From Candidatus Melainabacteria bacterium (lineage in GTDB: Bacteria; Cyanobacteriota; Vampirovibrionia; LMEP-6097): a stretch of 7,889 nucleotides of DNA. Positions within the stretch are counted from its first letter, which is position 1, and the number at the start of each line of letters is the position of its first letter. This document shows, one piece after another, positions 1 to 6,030 of the stretch. The stretch spans positions 1 to 7,889 of the forward strand of contig JAPPOW010000010.1 in assembly GCA_028817775.1 (NCBI GenBank), read 5' to 3'. The position numbers and the translations under genes are program-made. Below the pieces are notes generated by a model. It made no database searches, was not told where the DNA came from, and saw only the letters and a list, made by a program, of their open reading frames with translations.

Positions 1-190
1 GCTCCTTACTGAGTAGAGCCATTTCTGAGCTCTCCTGGTCTTTACGCGATTTACGGTATTGTATAAAATTACGGGTCTCCTCATAGCCAGCATCCCAAAG
101 CTGGTCAAAACCCATCAGGTCTAATTCAGTGTCGCCGTTAACAAATTGAGTTTGAGCGCTAGTTTGTTCATTATCCATAGCTATATACAT
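1..190 (-). CDS. Hypothetical protein, 5' part only (runs off window)
   Basis: An open frame on the minus strand starts at ATG 190 and continues to the window edge, giving 63 visible codons. An in-frame ATG at 178 (MDNEQTSAQTQFVNG) is an alternative start. Neither start has a strong Shine-Dalgarno; the upper one has only GGTAG a few bases upstream. The visible part is polar and acidic at first (MDNEQTS..., DTELDLMGFDQLWDAGYEE), then rich in Arg, Lys, Glu and Ser (YRKSRKDQESSEMALLSKE). It has no signal peptide and no hydrophobic segment, so a cytoplasmic protein is likely. I do not recognise the family. It is divergent from the coiled-coil gene and shares the 191-248 promoter region with it. 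That it is a real gene is supported by its uninterrupted frame and its placement, not by homology. Confidence 0.55.
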   Translation of the reverse strand, partial: MYIAMDNEQTSAQTQFVNGDTELDLMGFDQLWDAGYEETRNFIQYRKSRKDQESSEMALLSKE

Positions 191-204
191 TTTCTACCAG
201 GACA

Positions 205-232
205 TAGACTAAGTCAAGTAATCTAGTATAAT
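205..232 (+). promoter_or_regulatory. Sigma-70-type promoter for the coiled-coil gene
   Basis: A perfect TATAAT lies at 227-232. TAGACT (205-210), 4 of 6 to the -35 consensus, lies 16 bp upstream. Transcription would begin near 238-240, leaving a leader of only about 10 bases before ATG 249. The purine-rich GAAGAG at 235-240 has good Shine-Dalgarno spacing, but it would lie at or just outside the mRNA 5' end. Either the leader is very short, or another promoter is used. Confidence 0.5.
225..230 (-). promoter_or_regulatory. Possible divergent -10 box for the minus-strand gene
   Basis: On the minus strand this hexamer reads TATACT, 5 of 6 to the -10 consensus. It overlaps the plus-strand TATAAT at 227-232. 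No convincing -35 lies at the right distance. If used, the two divergent genes would compete for the same polymerase site. Confidence 0.25.
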
Positions 233-248
233 TTGAAGAGATTTTATT

Positions 249-1079
249 ATGACTGAAGAGAATAATTTGCCTGCAGTAATGAGTGAGAGTCCTGACGAGC
301 TTGAGGCTAGTCTCAGAAAAATTGAACAACACCTAAATCAGCTTATGGAACAGCAGGGTACCAGCCCTGAATTTAACGCTTTGATGGACGGTTATGTCAA
401 CAAAGCCAATGAAAGTCAAGAATACAAAGTCAAATTTGAACAACTAAATGCTCAATACGAAGATTTTAGAATAGAACACAAAACTCTTAAGGAAGAGAAT
501 CGTAAGTTTAGGTCTGAGCTTGAATCAGCACGAGAAGCATTGAGAGCTTCAGAAGCTGATTTGCAGAGACAAAAGAAAGAAGTTGCAATGCACAAAAAAG
601 TTCTCGATGAACAAGTTACGGAATTAGCAGACGAACGTGAACGGCTTAAAACTAGGCTCAAACAATTAACTGAGTTCAAGGATAAAAGTTCAGCTGACTA
701 CAATAAACTCAAGGCTGATTTCTTGGAGATGGAGTTTGCCAAAAAGCAGAGCCAGCAAGAGAAACAAGTTGCCGTAGAGACTGCAGATAGAACAGTAAAA
801 GAAGCAACTAAGATGGTTGATGAGCTCAAGGAGAAGCTTGAATTGCGCACTCGTGAAATTGAATACAAAGATGCACTCTTGAACCAGCTTATCAAGCAGA
901 TTTCAGAGAATGACTCTTTGCAGGATGCAATGGGTGCAAATATACGTGACTTGCAGGCACAACAACCATTGCAAGAATCAGTTGCCCATCAAAACTCTCC
1001 AGCTCCACAAGCTGATCCAGGCAAAACTCAAAGCCTCAAAAATAAATTGCCAAGATCTTGGGGTGTTTTCAAAAACTAG
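249..1079 (+). CDS. Coiled-coil protein of unknown function
   Basis: This 276-aa protein is almost all predicted coiled coil. Residues about 15-230 are rich in Glu, Lys, Gln, Leu and Ala with heptad-like spacing (for example LKEENRKFRSELESAREAL and ADERERLKTRLKQLTEFK). They are followed by a Pro/Gln/Ser-rich linker (about 235-262) and a short basic tail ending SWGVFKN. There is no signal peptide, membrane segment or catalytic motif, so a cytoplasmic scaffold or filament-forming role is possible. I do not recognise a family. The start at 249 has GAAGAG 8 bp upstream; ATG 279 (residue 11) is an alternative. Its stop is 3 bp before the start of the amidase N-terminal frame, so the two are probably cotranscribed. 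That hints at a role linked to cell-wall metabolism or division, but this is inference from context. Generic coiled-coil similarity would make database hits to SMC or myosin-like proteins misleading. Confidence 0.8.
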   Translation: MTEENNLPAVMSESPDELEASLRKIEQHLNQLMEQQGTSPEFNALMDGYVNKANESQEYKVKFEQLNAQYEDFRIEHKTLKEENRKFRSELESAREALRASEADLQRQKKEVAMHKKVLDEQVTELADERERLKTRLKQLTEFKDKSSADYNKLKADFLEMEFAKKQSQQEKQVAVETADRTVKEATKMVDELKEKLELRTREIEYKDALLNQLIKQISENDSLQDAMGANIRDLQAQQPLQESVAHQNSPAPQADPGKTQSLKNKLPRSWGVFKN

Positions 1080-1082
1080 GTA

Positions 1083-1268
1083 ATGGGACTTATAACCTAT
1101 CCACCTAAGCAGCATCAAACTGATAGCAAGACTATCTTTTTTATTGGATCAGCTGAGAGCGGCTGTAAAATTAATGGTGCAGAGGTTAAGCTTGCTGAAA
1201 ATGGAAACTTTAGTCATATAGTTAAATTAAAGCTAGGCAAAAATAAATTTAATATCGAAATTGATTGA
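1083..1268 (+). CDS. N-terminal Ig-like fragment of the amidase, ended by in-frame TGA
   Basis: This 61-aa frame starts at ATG 1083, 3 bp after the preceding stop, and ends at TGA 1266-1268. Residues 18-61 look like one small beta-sandwich of the bacterial Ig-like or glucodextranase-N type: TIFFIGSAESGCKINGAEV, then a glycine turn, a KLKLGKN motif and the edge strand FNIEI. In such domains the strand after the G-x-N motif is normally followed by more protein, so this end looks premature. Frame 1083 is the same as the downstream amidase frame. Reading past the TGA gives EKVER and then the GTG-initiated amidase, with no other stop up to 2220. It is best viewed as the N-terminus of a 379-codon amidase gene. 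An independent small protein is possible but less likely. No Shine-Dalgarno is visible, so initiation probably depends on coupling to the upstream gene. Confidence 0.6.
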   Translation: MGLITYPPKQHQTDSKTIFFIGSAESGCKINGAEVKLAENGNFSHIVKLKLGKNKFNIEID

Positions 1269-1283
1269 GAGAAAGTTGAACGC
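1266..1283 (+). other. In-frame TGA interrupting the amidase reading frame
   Basis: TGA 1266-1268 and the five codons that follow (GAG AAA GTT GAA CGC) join two open frames that share the same phase. If TGA is read as an amino acid, or is an error for a sense codon, one uninterrupted frame runs from 1083 to 2222. Candidates for the original codon one base away include GGA, CGA, TGG and TTA. The region also contains the purine-rich GAGAGAAAG, which may act as a weak ribosome-binding site for the GTG at 1284. The spacing from GAGAG to the GTG is 12 bases, longer than ideal. Confidence 0.6.
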
Positions 1284-2222
1284 GTGATAGAGGCGATCAA
1301 GCCTGAGCAACAAAACCCAGTAGCTTACGCTAGAACCTACGACAGTTTTCCGCCACAGCAACCAAGCAAAAAAAATATACTCAGAAGTATCTTGGTTAGT
1401 GAAAAGTCTATTGAATTACCATTAAATATTGCTCCAATTTATCAGTTAGAGCGTCATGGCAAATATAAGTACTTTCTAGATCTACAAGAGACAGAAATGG
1501 ACTTGGATTGGGTTCACTACCAAGTTCAAGATTCACCAATCATAATAGGTGAAGTTATTAAATCGCGAGTGCCAATTATATTTCGTAAGCCTGTTGCTTC
1601 AATAGCAGAAAAATGGGAGAACAATTCTTTGGTCTTAGATATTGAATACTATGCGCAGGATTTTGCTGTTTGCATTGATCCAGGACATGGTGGTGAACAA
1701 TTTGGCAGCTGCTCTCCCAAGGGCTTGTTTGAAAAAGAACTTAATTTAAGCTTTGCAGAACTTTTGCAAACTGAACTTGAGAATCTTTCAATTAAGACTG
1801 TTATGACTCGCACAGAAGATGAAAGTGTCAGTTTAGATGAGAGGGTTAATTTTGCAGAAGAACATGATGCTATGTTGTTTCTTTCAATTCACCATAATGC
1901 ATTGCCAGATGCGCGTGACCCTAATTTAGAACGTGGGGCTTCCAGCCACTACTACCATGAGCAAAGTAAACCATTTGCTAAGTATCTTTTGGATAAAATT
2001 ACCGAGCATACAGAGCTTGATTTTTATGGCTTATTCAGGCAAAACTTGCACGTACTGAGGGAGAACCAGGATCGGATTTCTGTACTTCTTGAGCTTGGTT
2101 ATTTGATCCATCCTTTTGAATCAGAATTAATTTCGAGCCCTGAATTTCAAGCCAAAACAGCCAGGATTGTGGCTAAAGCTATATCCAATTTCTTTGTTGA
2201 GGCAAGGCTAGCAAAAGATTAA
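1284..2222 (+). CDS. N-acetylmuramoyl-L-alanine amidase, Amidase_3 family
   Basis: This zinc hydrolase cleaves the bond between N-acetylmuramic acid and L-alanine in peptidoglycan. Numbering from GTG 1284, residues about 127-305 form the catalytic domain. The expected ligands are present: His135 in DPGHGG, Glu150 in GLFEKELNL and His203 in SIHHNA, with the catalytic Glu270 in LLELGYLIHP. The GASSHYYHEQSKPFA segment matches family members that carry a tyrosine-rich insert. Residues about 40-120 form an uncharacterised, probably beta-rich domain (LPLNIAPIYQLERHGKYKYF). Preceding it in the same frame is the Ig-like fragment at 1083-1268, so the ancestral product was probably 379 aa. Neither part has a signal peptide, which is odd for an enzyme that normally acts outside the membrane. 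The GTG start is only the first start codon after the TGA, so it is provisional. The catalytic domain is intact, so a shorter product could still be active. Confidence 0.9.
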   Translation: MIEAIKPEQQNPVAYARTYDSFPPQQPSKKNILRSILVSEKSIELPLNIAPIYQLERHGKYKYFLDLQETEMDLDWVHYQVQDSPIIIGEVIKSRVPIIFRKPVASIAEKWENNSLVLDIEYYAQDFAVCIDPGHGGEQFGSCSPKGLFEKELNLSFAELLQTELENLSIKTVMTRTEDESVSLDERVNFAEEHDAMLFLSIHHNALPDARDPNLERGASSHYYHEQSKPFAKYLLDKITEHTELDFYGLFRQNLHVLRENQDRISVLLELGYLIHPFESELISSPEFQAKTARIVAKAISNFFVEARLAKD

Positions 2223-2232
2223 GAAAAAGCTC

Positions 2233-2256
2233 TTGACACCTGTCATGCTATATAAT
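2233..2256 (+). promoter_or_regulatory. nadB upstream control region with palindrome and TATAAT
   Basis: The 65-bp gap before nadB contains TTGACA (2233-2238), the palindrome TGACA-CC-TGTCA (2234-2245) and TATATAAT (2249-2256). TTGACA and TATAAT are only 12 bp apart, too close to be a normal sigma-70 pair. The palindrome is therefore better read as an operator or activator site next to a -10 box. TCTTGACACCTGT resembles, from memory, one half of operators bound by NiaR-type NAD repressors; the other half is not conserved here. A start near 2263 would give a leader of about 25 bases with no Shine-Dalgarno. Confidence 0.4.
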
Positions 2257-2287
2257 TACTCAGAACTTGTTTTAAATCACTTTTCTA

Positions 2288-3940
2288 ATGCAAGAATACA
2301 ATAACCACTTTGATACTGTAATTATCGGATCAGGAATCGCCGGGCTAAACCTTGCCCGTAAGCTTGCTGATGCTGGGCAGTCAGTCTTTATTTGTTCAAA
2401 AGATGCGGTTACTGAAGGCTCTTCCAAATATGCTCAGGGTGGTATTGCAGTTGTCAGTCCACTTAATCCAGAGGACAAAATTGAAAGTCACATTGAGGAC
2501 ACATTAAACTCAGCACAAGATTTAGCTAACGAAGAGATTGTAACTGAGATCGTAAGCAATGCTTGGCAAGAAGTTTCCGACTTGATTCAACTAGGACTTA
2601 AACTCGATGAAGGTTTCAATTTAGAAGGCTCTCATAGTTTTAGCCGTATTATGCACCTTGGTGATGCTACTGGTAGGGCTGTAATGAAGCCATTATTGGA
2701 TAAAGTTTCCCGTGATCCTAATATACATATCTCTCAAGGTTATGAAGCTGTCAGTCTAATTAAGGACAAATCAAGCTCAGCAATAGTTGGTGTTTGTTTA
2801 CAAAGCCTTTCGGGTCAGGATATGGAGGATATTAACCAGCAAGTAATGACTACTGAAGTTTGGGCTAATAATATAGTGCTTGCTACTGGTGGTCTTTGTG
2901 GACTCTATCAGGAAACTACTAGTCCTGAAACAGTGATGGGAGACGGTATTGCGCTAGCTTATGATGCTGGTGCCAAAATTGAAAATTTAGAGTTTGTTCA
3001 GTTTCATCCAACTGTTTATAAATCAAAATCAGGCAAAAATTATTTAGTGACTGAAGCATTACGTGGTGCTGGAGCTCAATTGCGTAATTCTAAGTCTCAA
3101 CTTTTTGCTGATAATTACCACCCTGATGCTGAGATGGCAACACGCGACATTGTTAGTAGGGCTATTGTTTCAGAAATGCGCAAAACAGATTCTGACTTTG
3201 TTTATATTGATGCTACTAAACTAGGTAAAGAAATCTTAGAACAGAGGTTTCCTAACCTATATCAATACTGTCTTGCTGAGGGGATAGATTTGACCAAGGA
3301 GCTATTGCCAGTAAGACCAACAGCTCACTACAGTATTGGCGGTATCAAAACTGATCTTGCTGGACGTACTAATGTTGATAGTCTTTATGCTATTGGCGAA
3401 GTGGCTTCTAATGGTTTGCATGGTGCAAATAGGCTAGCAAGCAACTCTTTACTAGAGTGTATTGTGGTGCCTGAGTTCACCGCTAAAGCTATACTTGAAC
3501 CAAGTGAAGAAGATACTAAGTTGCAGACTACAATTGAACAAATGCAATCTCAGCTTAATAGCGACTCTCAATATGATGAGTTTGAATACTGCTCAAATTA
3601 TAGATTGACTAATATATATCTTGAACAAATTAAAGAAACAGAAGAACTGGACTTGATTAAGCAGGTTCTGACAAAGAATTTAGCGATTGAACGCCGTGAG
3701 AAATCAATACGTTCAACAATTAAGTACCTTGAAGATTTTGCTGAATCTAAAGCCAAAACAGTTGCTTTGCTCTTGGCCAAGTCGGCCTTGCAACGAAAAG
3801 AAAGCCGTGGGGTACACTACCGTATTGATTCACCCAAGACCCTCAAGGCTGCTGCAAGATCAACAATATTGTCGAAAGATGCAATTGCAATTCGAGAAAA
3901 CGATAAGCCACGTAGAATAATTCAGAGGACTGCAAGTTGA
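2288..3940 (+). CDS. nadB: L-aspartate oxidase
   Basis: NadB oxidises L-aspartate to iminoaspartate using FAD, the first step of de novo NAD synthesis; NadA then makes quinolinate. At 550 aa the length is normal. The FAD-binding motif GSGIAG is at residues 14-19, followed by the family signature SSKYAQGGIAVV (45-56). MHLGDATGRAV (122-132), ATGGLCGLY (199-207), FVQFHPTVY (236-244), ATRDIVSRAI (284-293), RPTAHYSIGGI (343-353) and GANRLASNSLLE (379-390) follow in the expected order. The active-site His and Arg positions (His240, His347 and the Arg residues in 284-293) are kept. The C-terminal helical region (about 410-550) ends with the typical ESRGVHYR segment, which favours NadB over the related SdhA and FrdA flavoproteins. 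The ATG at 2288 sits just before the first beta strand and has no visible Shine-Dalgarno. nadA and nadC are not in the window, so this is not a complete NAD operon. Confidence 0.97.
   Translation: MQEYNNHFDTVIIGSGIAGLNLARKLADAGQSVFICSKDAVTEGSSKYAQGGIAVVSPLNPEDKIESHIEDTLNSAQDLANEEIVTEIVSNAWQEVSDLIQLGLKLDEGFNLEGSHSFSRIMHLGDATGRAVMKPLLDKVSRDPNIHISQGYEAVSLIKDKSSSAIVGVCLQSLSGQDMEDINQQVMTTEVWANNIVLATGGLCGLYQETTSPETVMGDGIALAYDAGAKIENLEFVQFHPTVYKSKSGKNYLVTEALRGAGAQLRNSKSQLFADNYHPDAEMATRDIVSRAIVSEMRKTDSDFVYIDATKLGKEILEQRFPNLYQYCLAEGIDLTKELLPVRPTAHYSIGGIKTDLAGRTNVDSLYAIGEVASNGLHGANRLASNSLLECIVVPEFTAKAILEPSEEDTKLQTTIEQMQSQLNSDSQYDEFEYCSNYRLTNIYLEQIKETEELDLIKQVLTKNLAIERREKSIRSTIKYLEDFAESKAKTVALLLAKSALQRKESRGVHYRIDSPKTLKAAARSTILSKDAIAIRENDKPRRIIQRTAS
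3924..3939 (+). promoter_or_regulatory. Shine-Dalgarno and TTG start of gltX
   Basis: AGAGGA at 3924-3929 lies inside the end of nadB, 7 bases before TTG 3937. This is the clearest Shine-Dalgarno in the window, and it fixes an unusual TTG start that overlaps the nadB stop TGA (3938-3940). The arrangement suggests translational coupling of nadB and gltX. Confidence 0.75.
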
Positions 3941-5358
3941 CTAAAGTGAGAACTAGGATAGCTCCAAGCCCGACAGGAAGTCTTCACTTGGGCACTGTAC
4001 GCACTGCACTTTATAACCAGCTATTGGCAATGTCAACAGGTGGTGAGTTTTGTTTTCGTTTAGAAGATACAGATAGGACTAGAAGTAAAGAAGAGCACAC
4101 TGATGAAATAATCAGAGGTTTTGAATGGCTTGGAATCAAGTGGCATGGTGAAATGCTGCGTCAGTCAGAGAGAGATAGTCATTACCAGGAACATATTGAC
4201 CGTTTGCTTTCTGAAAACAAAGCTTATAAATGTTACGCTACTCCTGAAGAACTTGATGAGATGCGCAAGCAACAGCGTGCTAATAAAGAACAAGAAGGCT
4301 ATGATAATCGTTCTCGTGATTTGAGCCCAGCTGCAGTAGCTGCCTATGAGACTGAGGGACGTTCTTGGGTTATACGTTTAAATTTGGGGCAAGATCGTGA
4401 CATTCAGTGGGATGATGTGGTGCGCGGTCCAATGTCAATCAATACTAGAGATTTGGGAGGTGATCCAATCATCCAGAAAGGCAATGGCCAGGTACTTTAT
4501 AACTTTGCAGTAGTTGTTGATGATTATGAGATGCAGATGAGCCATGTCTTTCGTGGTGAAGATCATTTGACCAATACAGCTAAACAGATTGCTATTTACC
4601 AAGCTCTTGGAATTTCTGCTCCAATTTTTGGTCACTTACCTCTGATTTTTACCAAAGACAGGGCTAAACTTTCTAAACGTAAACACGGTGATATTGCTGG
4701 AGTTGATAAATACCGAAATGAAGGTTATTTGCCTGAAGCTCTGGTTAATTACTTAATTGCAACCAGTTACAGCAATGGAGTTGATGAAGTTTATGCGCTT
4801 GATCATGCAGCTAAGGATTTTAACCCAGATCGTATTAGTAAGAGTCCTGCTGTCTATGATATTGATAAACTTAATTGGTATAACCGTGAGTATATGGCTA
4901 AGCTTAGCTATGCTGAATTAATGCAAGAGCTACAGCCCTATTTGAAATATGATTTAGCTAAATTTGATGAAGCACAACAAGAAGCTTTGATTGAGGCTAT
5001 TCGAGGTAATTTGAACAAGTTCTCAGATATCAATCAAAACCTTGTTTATTTCTTTGAGGATGAGCCTATTGAAGAGAAACTAACTAAGTTCATTGACGAA
5101 GGTGCTAATGTCCTACAAGAGCTCTATAAGCTGCTTAGCGCTGATGATTTTGATTATAGTGATGCAGCTGCTATCAAAGATGCAATTAATGCTCTTGGTG
5201 AAAAATTAGAGCTTAAAGGCAAGAAATTATTTTGGCCGATTAGGATTGCAATTAGTTCGAGATCCCATGGACCTGACCTTGGCTTAGTTATTTCATTACT
5301 AGGTAGAGAAAAAGTACTTGAGCGTTTGTCACAGTGTATGAATTCTGTGAGATCCTGA
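3937..5358 (+). CDS. gltX: Glutamate--tRNA ligase
   Basis: This class I aminoacyl-tRNA synthetase charges tRNA with glutamate in the cytoplasm. The 473-aa length matches full bacterial GltX, which rules out the short anticodon-independent Glu-Q-tRNA synthetase. The start is diagnostic: RIAPSPTGSLHLGT (7-20) contains the HIGH-type motif HLGT, followed by RTALYNQLL. The glutamate-binding RLEDTD is at 41-46, the FRGEDHL segment at 205-211, and the KMSKS-type loop AKLSKRKHGD at 243-252. The rest is the helical anticodon-binding region. There is no Cys cluster for a structural zinc. Whether it is discriminating or also charges tRNA-Gln cannot be judged here; gatCAB genes are not in view. The TTG start overlaps the nadB stop by two bases. 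The final codons and the stop (5347-5358) lie at the edge of a repeat element, so the last few residues may derive from it. Confidence 0.97.
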   Translation: MTKVRTRIAPSPTGSLHLGTVRTALYNQLLAMSTGGEFCFRLEDTDRTRSKEEHTDEIIRGFEWLGIKWHGEMLRQSERDSHYQEHIDRLLSENKAYKCYATPEELDEMRKQQRANKEQEGYDNRSRDLSPAAVAAYETEGRSWVIRLNLGQDRDIQWDDVVRGPMSINTRDLGGDPIIQKGNGQVLYNFAVVVDDYEMQMSHVFRGEDHLTNTAKQIAIYQALGISAPIFGHLPLIFTKDRAKLSKRKHGDIAGVDKYRNEGYLPEALVNYLIATSYSNGVDEVYALDHAAKDFNPDRISKSPAVYDIDKLNWYNREYMAKLSYAELMQELQPYLKYDLAKFDEAQQEALIEAIRGNLNKFSDINQNLVYFFEDEPIEEKLTKFIDEGANVLQELYKLLSADDFDYSDAAAIKDAINALGEKLELKGKKLFWPIRIAISSRSHGPDLGLVISLLGREKVLERLSQCMNSVRS

Positions 5359-5422
5359 GATCATGCTTACAGCATTCCTGAGAACCTGTCTTGAAAGTTC
5401 AATACAGGTTCTCAGGATGACA
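5354..5422. repeat. Composite hairpin repeat between gltX and the cyclo-ligase gene
   Basis: A perfect 13-bp inverted repeat, CCTGAGAACCTGT (5377-5389) and ACAGGTTCTCAGG (5404-5416), encloses a 14-base loop. The loop itself holds TTGAA-AG-TTCAA (5391-5402), so the whole can fold as one long hairpin with a single mismatch. A smaller hairpin, ATGCT-TAC-AGCAT (5363-5375), lies just before it. CCTGAGA also occurs at 5354-5360, across the gltX stop codon. On the minus strand the block begins TGTCATCCTGAG, a sequence seen in dispersed palindromic repeats of many bacteria. No T-run follows on either strand, so it is not a classical intrinsic terminator, but the strong stem may still stop transcription or protect the gltX mRNA 3' end. 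The most likely identity is a REP- or MITE-like dispersed element, which a genome-wide copy count would decide. Confidence 0.7.
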
Positions 5423-5436
5423 ATGCGTTATATAAT
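5409..5436 (+). promoter_or_regulatory. Promoter for the cyclo-ligase gene, probably leaderless
   Basis: TATAAT at 5431-5436 (within TATATAAT 5429-5436) is preceded at 16 bp by TTCTCA (5409-5414), 4 of 6 to the -35 consensus. That -35 lies inside the right arm of the hairpin repeat. Only 8 bases separate the -10 box from ATG 5445, so transcription would start at or within two bases of the start codon. No Shine-Dalgarno is present. Confidence 0.5.
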
Positions 5437-5444
5437 CTACTTAG

Positions 5445-6023
5445 ATGCCCGCAACAATGTCAGAGCAAGAAAACTTAGTTAAGGCAAAACAAGAACTAAG
5501 AAAGCAAGCTAAAGCTAAGCTTGCTGAAATCTGTGCTGATAAAGAAGACCTATATGCCAGGCAGGCAGAACTTATTAAAGAAATTGAGCTTTCAACTGAG
5601 TTCAAAAAAGCAAAAACAATTCTTAGCTATTATCCAATTGAGTATGAATTTGATCTGAGCTCGATGATTATTAGCAATCCTAACAAGCAATGGGTTTTGC
5701 CTAGAGCAATTGGTGGTGCTCGAATGCTTTTGTTTGAAGCTGGTGATTTATTTGATTTAATTGAGACTAGATTTAAAGTTAAAGCTCCGCCAGCAACTAA
5801 TAGCTTATTTAAGACGAGTGAAATAGATTTAGTTTTAGTACCAGGCTTAGCTTTTAGTAAGTCCAATCAGAGACTTGGACGCGGTGGTGCTTACTATGAT
5901 TCTTTGCTTGCCGAGCTTAAAAAATCTACTAAGACTATTGGGGTTTGTCCTAAAGAGCTGGTTTGGGATGAACTTGCATCAGAAGATCACGATATTAAAG
6001 TTAAGAAAGTTCTAGCAGTCTAG
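5445..6023 (+). CDS. ygfA: 5-formyltetrahydrofolate cyclo-ligase
   Basis: The enzyme converts 5-formyltetrahydrofolate to 5,10-methenyltetrahydrofolate using ATP, returning a storage form of folate to one-carbon metabolism. The 192-aa length is normal. An N-terminal basic helix (about 10-40) is followed by ILSYYPIEYEFDLSSMI (59-75) and WVLPRA (83-88). The family signature comes next: VPGLAFSKSNQRLGRGGAYYD (132-152) contains the Gly- and Arg-rich nucleotide-binding loop. A closing HD pair (182-183) precedes the final strand. The usual Asp after GLAF is Ser here, a minor change. The start could be ATG 5445 or ATG 5457 (MSEQENL); neither has a Shine-Dalgarno. The promoter position favours 5445 if the mRNA is leaderless. 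The gene converges on aroE, with 7 bp between the two stop codons. Confidence 0.93.
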   Translation: MPATMSEQENLVKAKQELRKQAKAKLAEICADKEDLYARQAELIKEIELSTEFKKAKTILSYYPIEYEFDLSSMIISNPNKQWVLPRAIGGARMLLFEAGDLFDLIETRFKVKAPPATNSLFKTSEIDLVLVPGLAFSKSNQRLGRGGAYYDSLLAELKKSTKTIGVCPKELVWDELASEDHDIKVKKVLAV

Positions 6024-6030
6024 TTATTTG

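Noticed and set aside
452..895. Small minus-strand frames inside the coiled-coil gene, and similar short frames opposite nadB, gltX, the cyclo-ligase gene and carB
   Set aside because: Their Ser/Leu/Cys-rich translations are what antisense of a real gene produces, and they have no promoter or ribosome-binding site. The plus-strand frames inside nadB (3687-3920) and gltX (4121-4324), and those opposite carB, are shadows for the same reason.
1266..1268. Genome-wide reassignment of TGA to Gly or Trp, explaining the amidase TGA
   Set aside because: nadB and gltX both end at TGA at the expected family length, and reading on would add unrelated residues. Tryptophan is encoded by TGG in these genes. 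Reassignment would have to be local, not genome-wide.
1266..1310. Selenocysteine at the amidase TGA
   Set aside because: No convincing stem-loop of the bacterial SECIS type follows the TGA, and the position is the edge of an Ig-like domain, not a redox site.
2233..2256. Standard sigma-70 promoter made of TTGACA plus TATAAT before nadB
   Set aside because: The spacer is 12 bp, well short of the usual 16-18, so the two hexamers cannot serve together.
5377..5416. Intrinsic terminator for gltX
   Set aside because: The stem is strong, but the bases after it (ATGACAATGCG) lack a T-run, and the same stem overlaps the next promoter. It is listed as a repeat instead.
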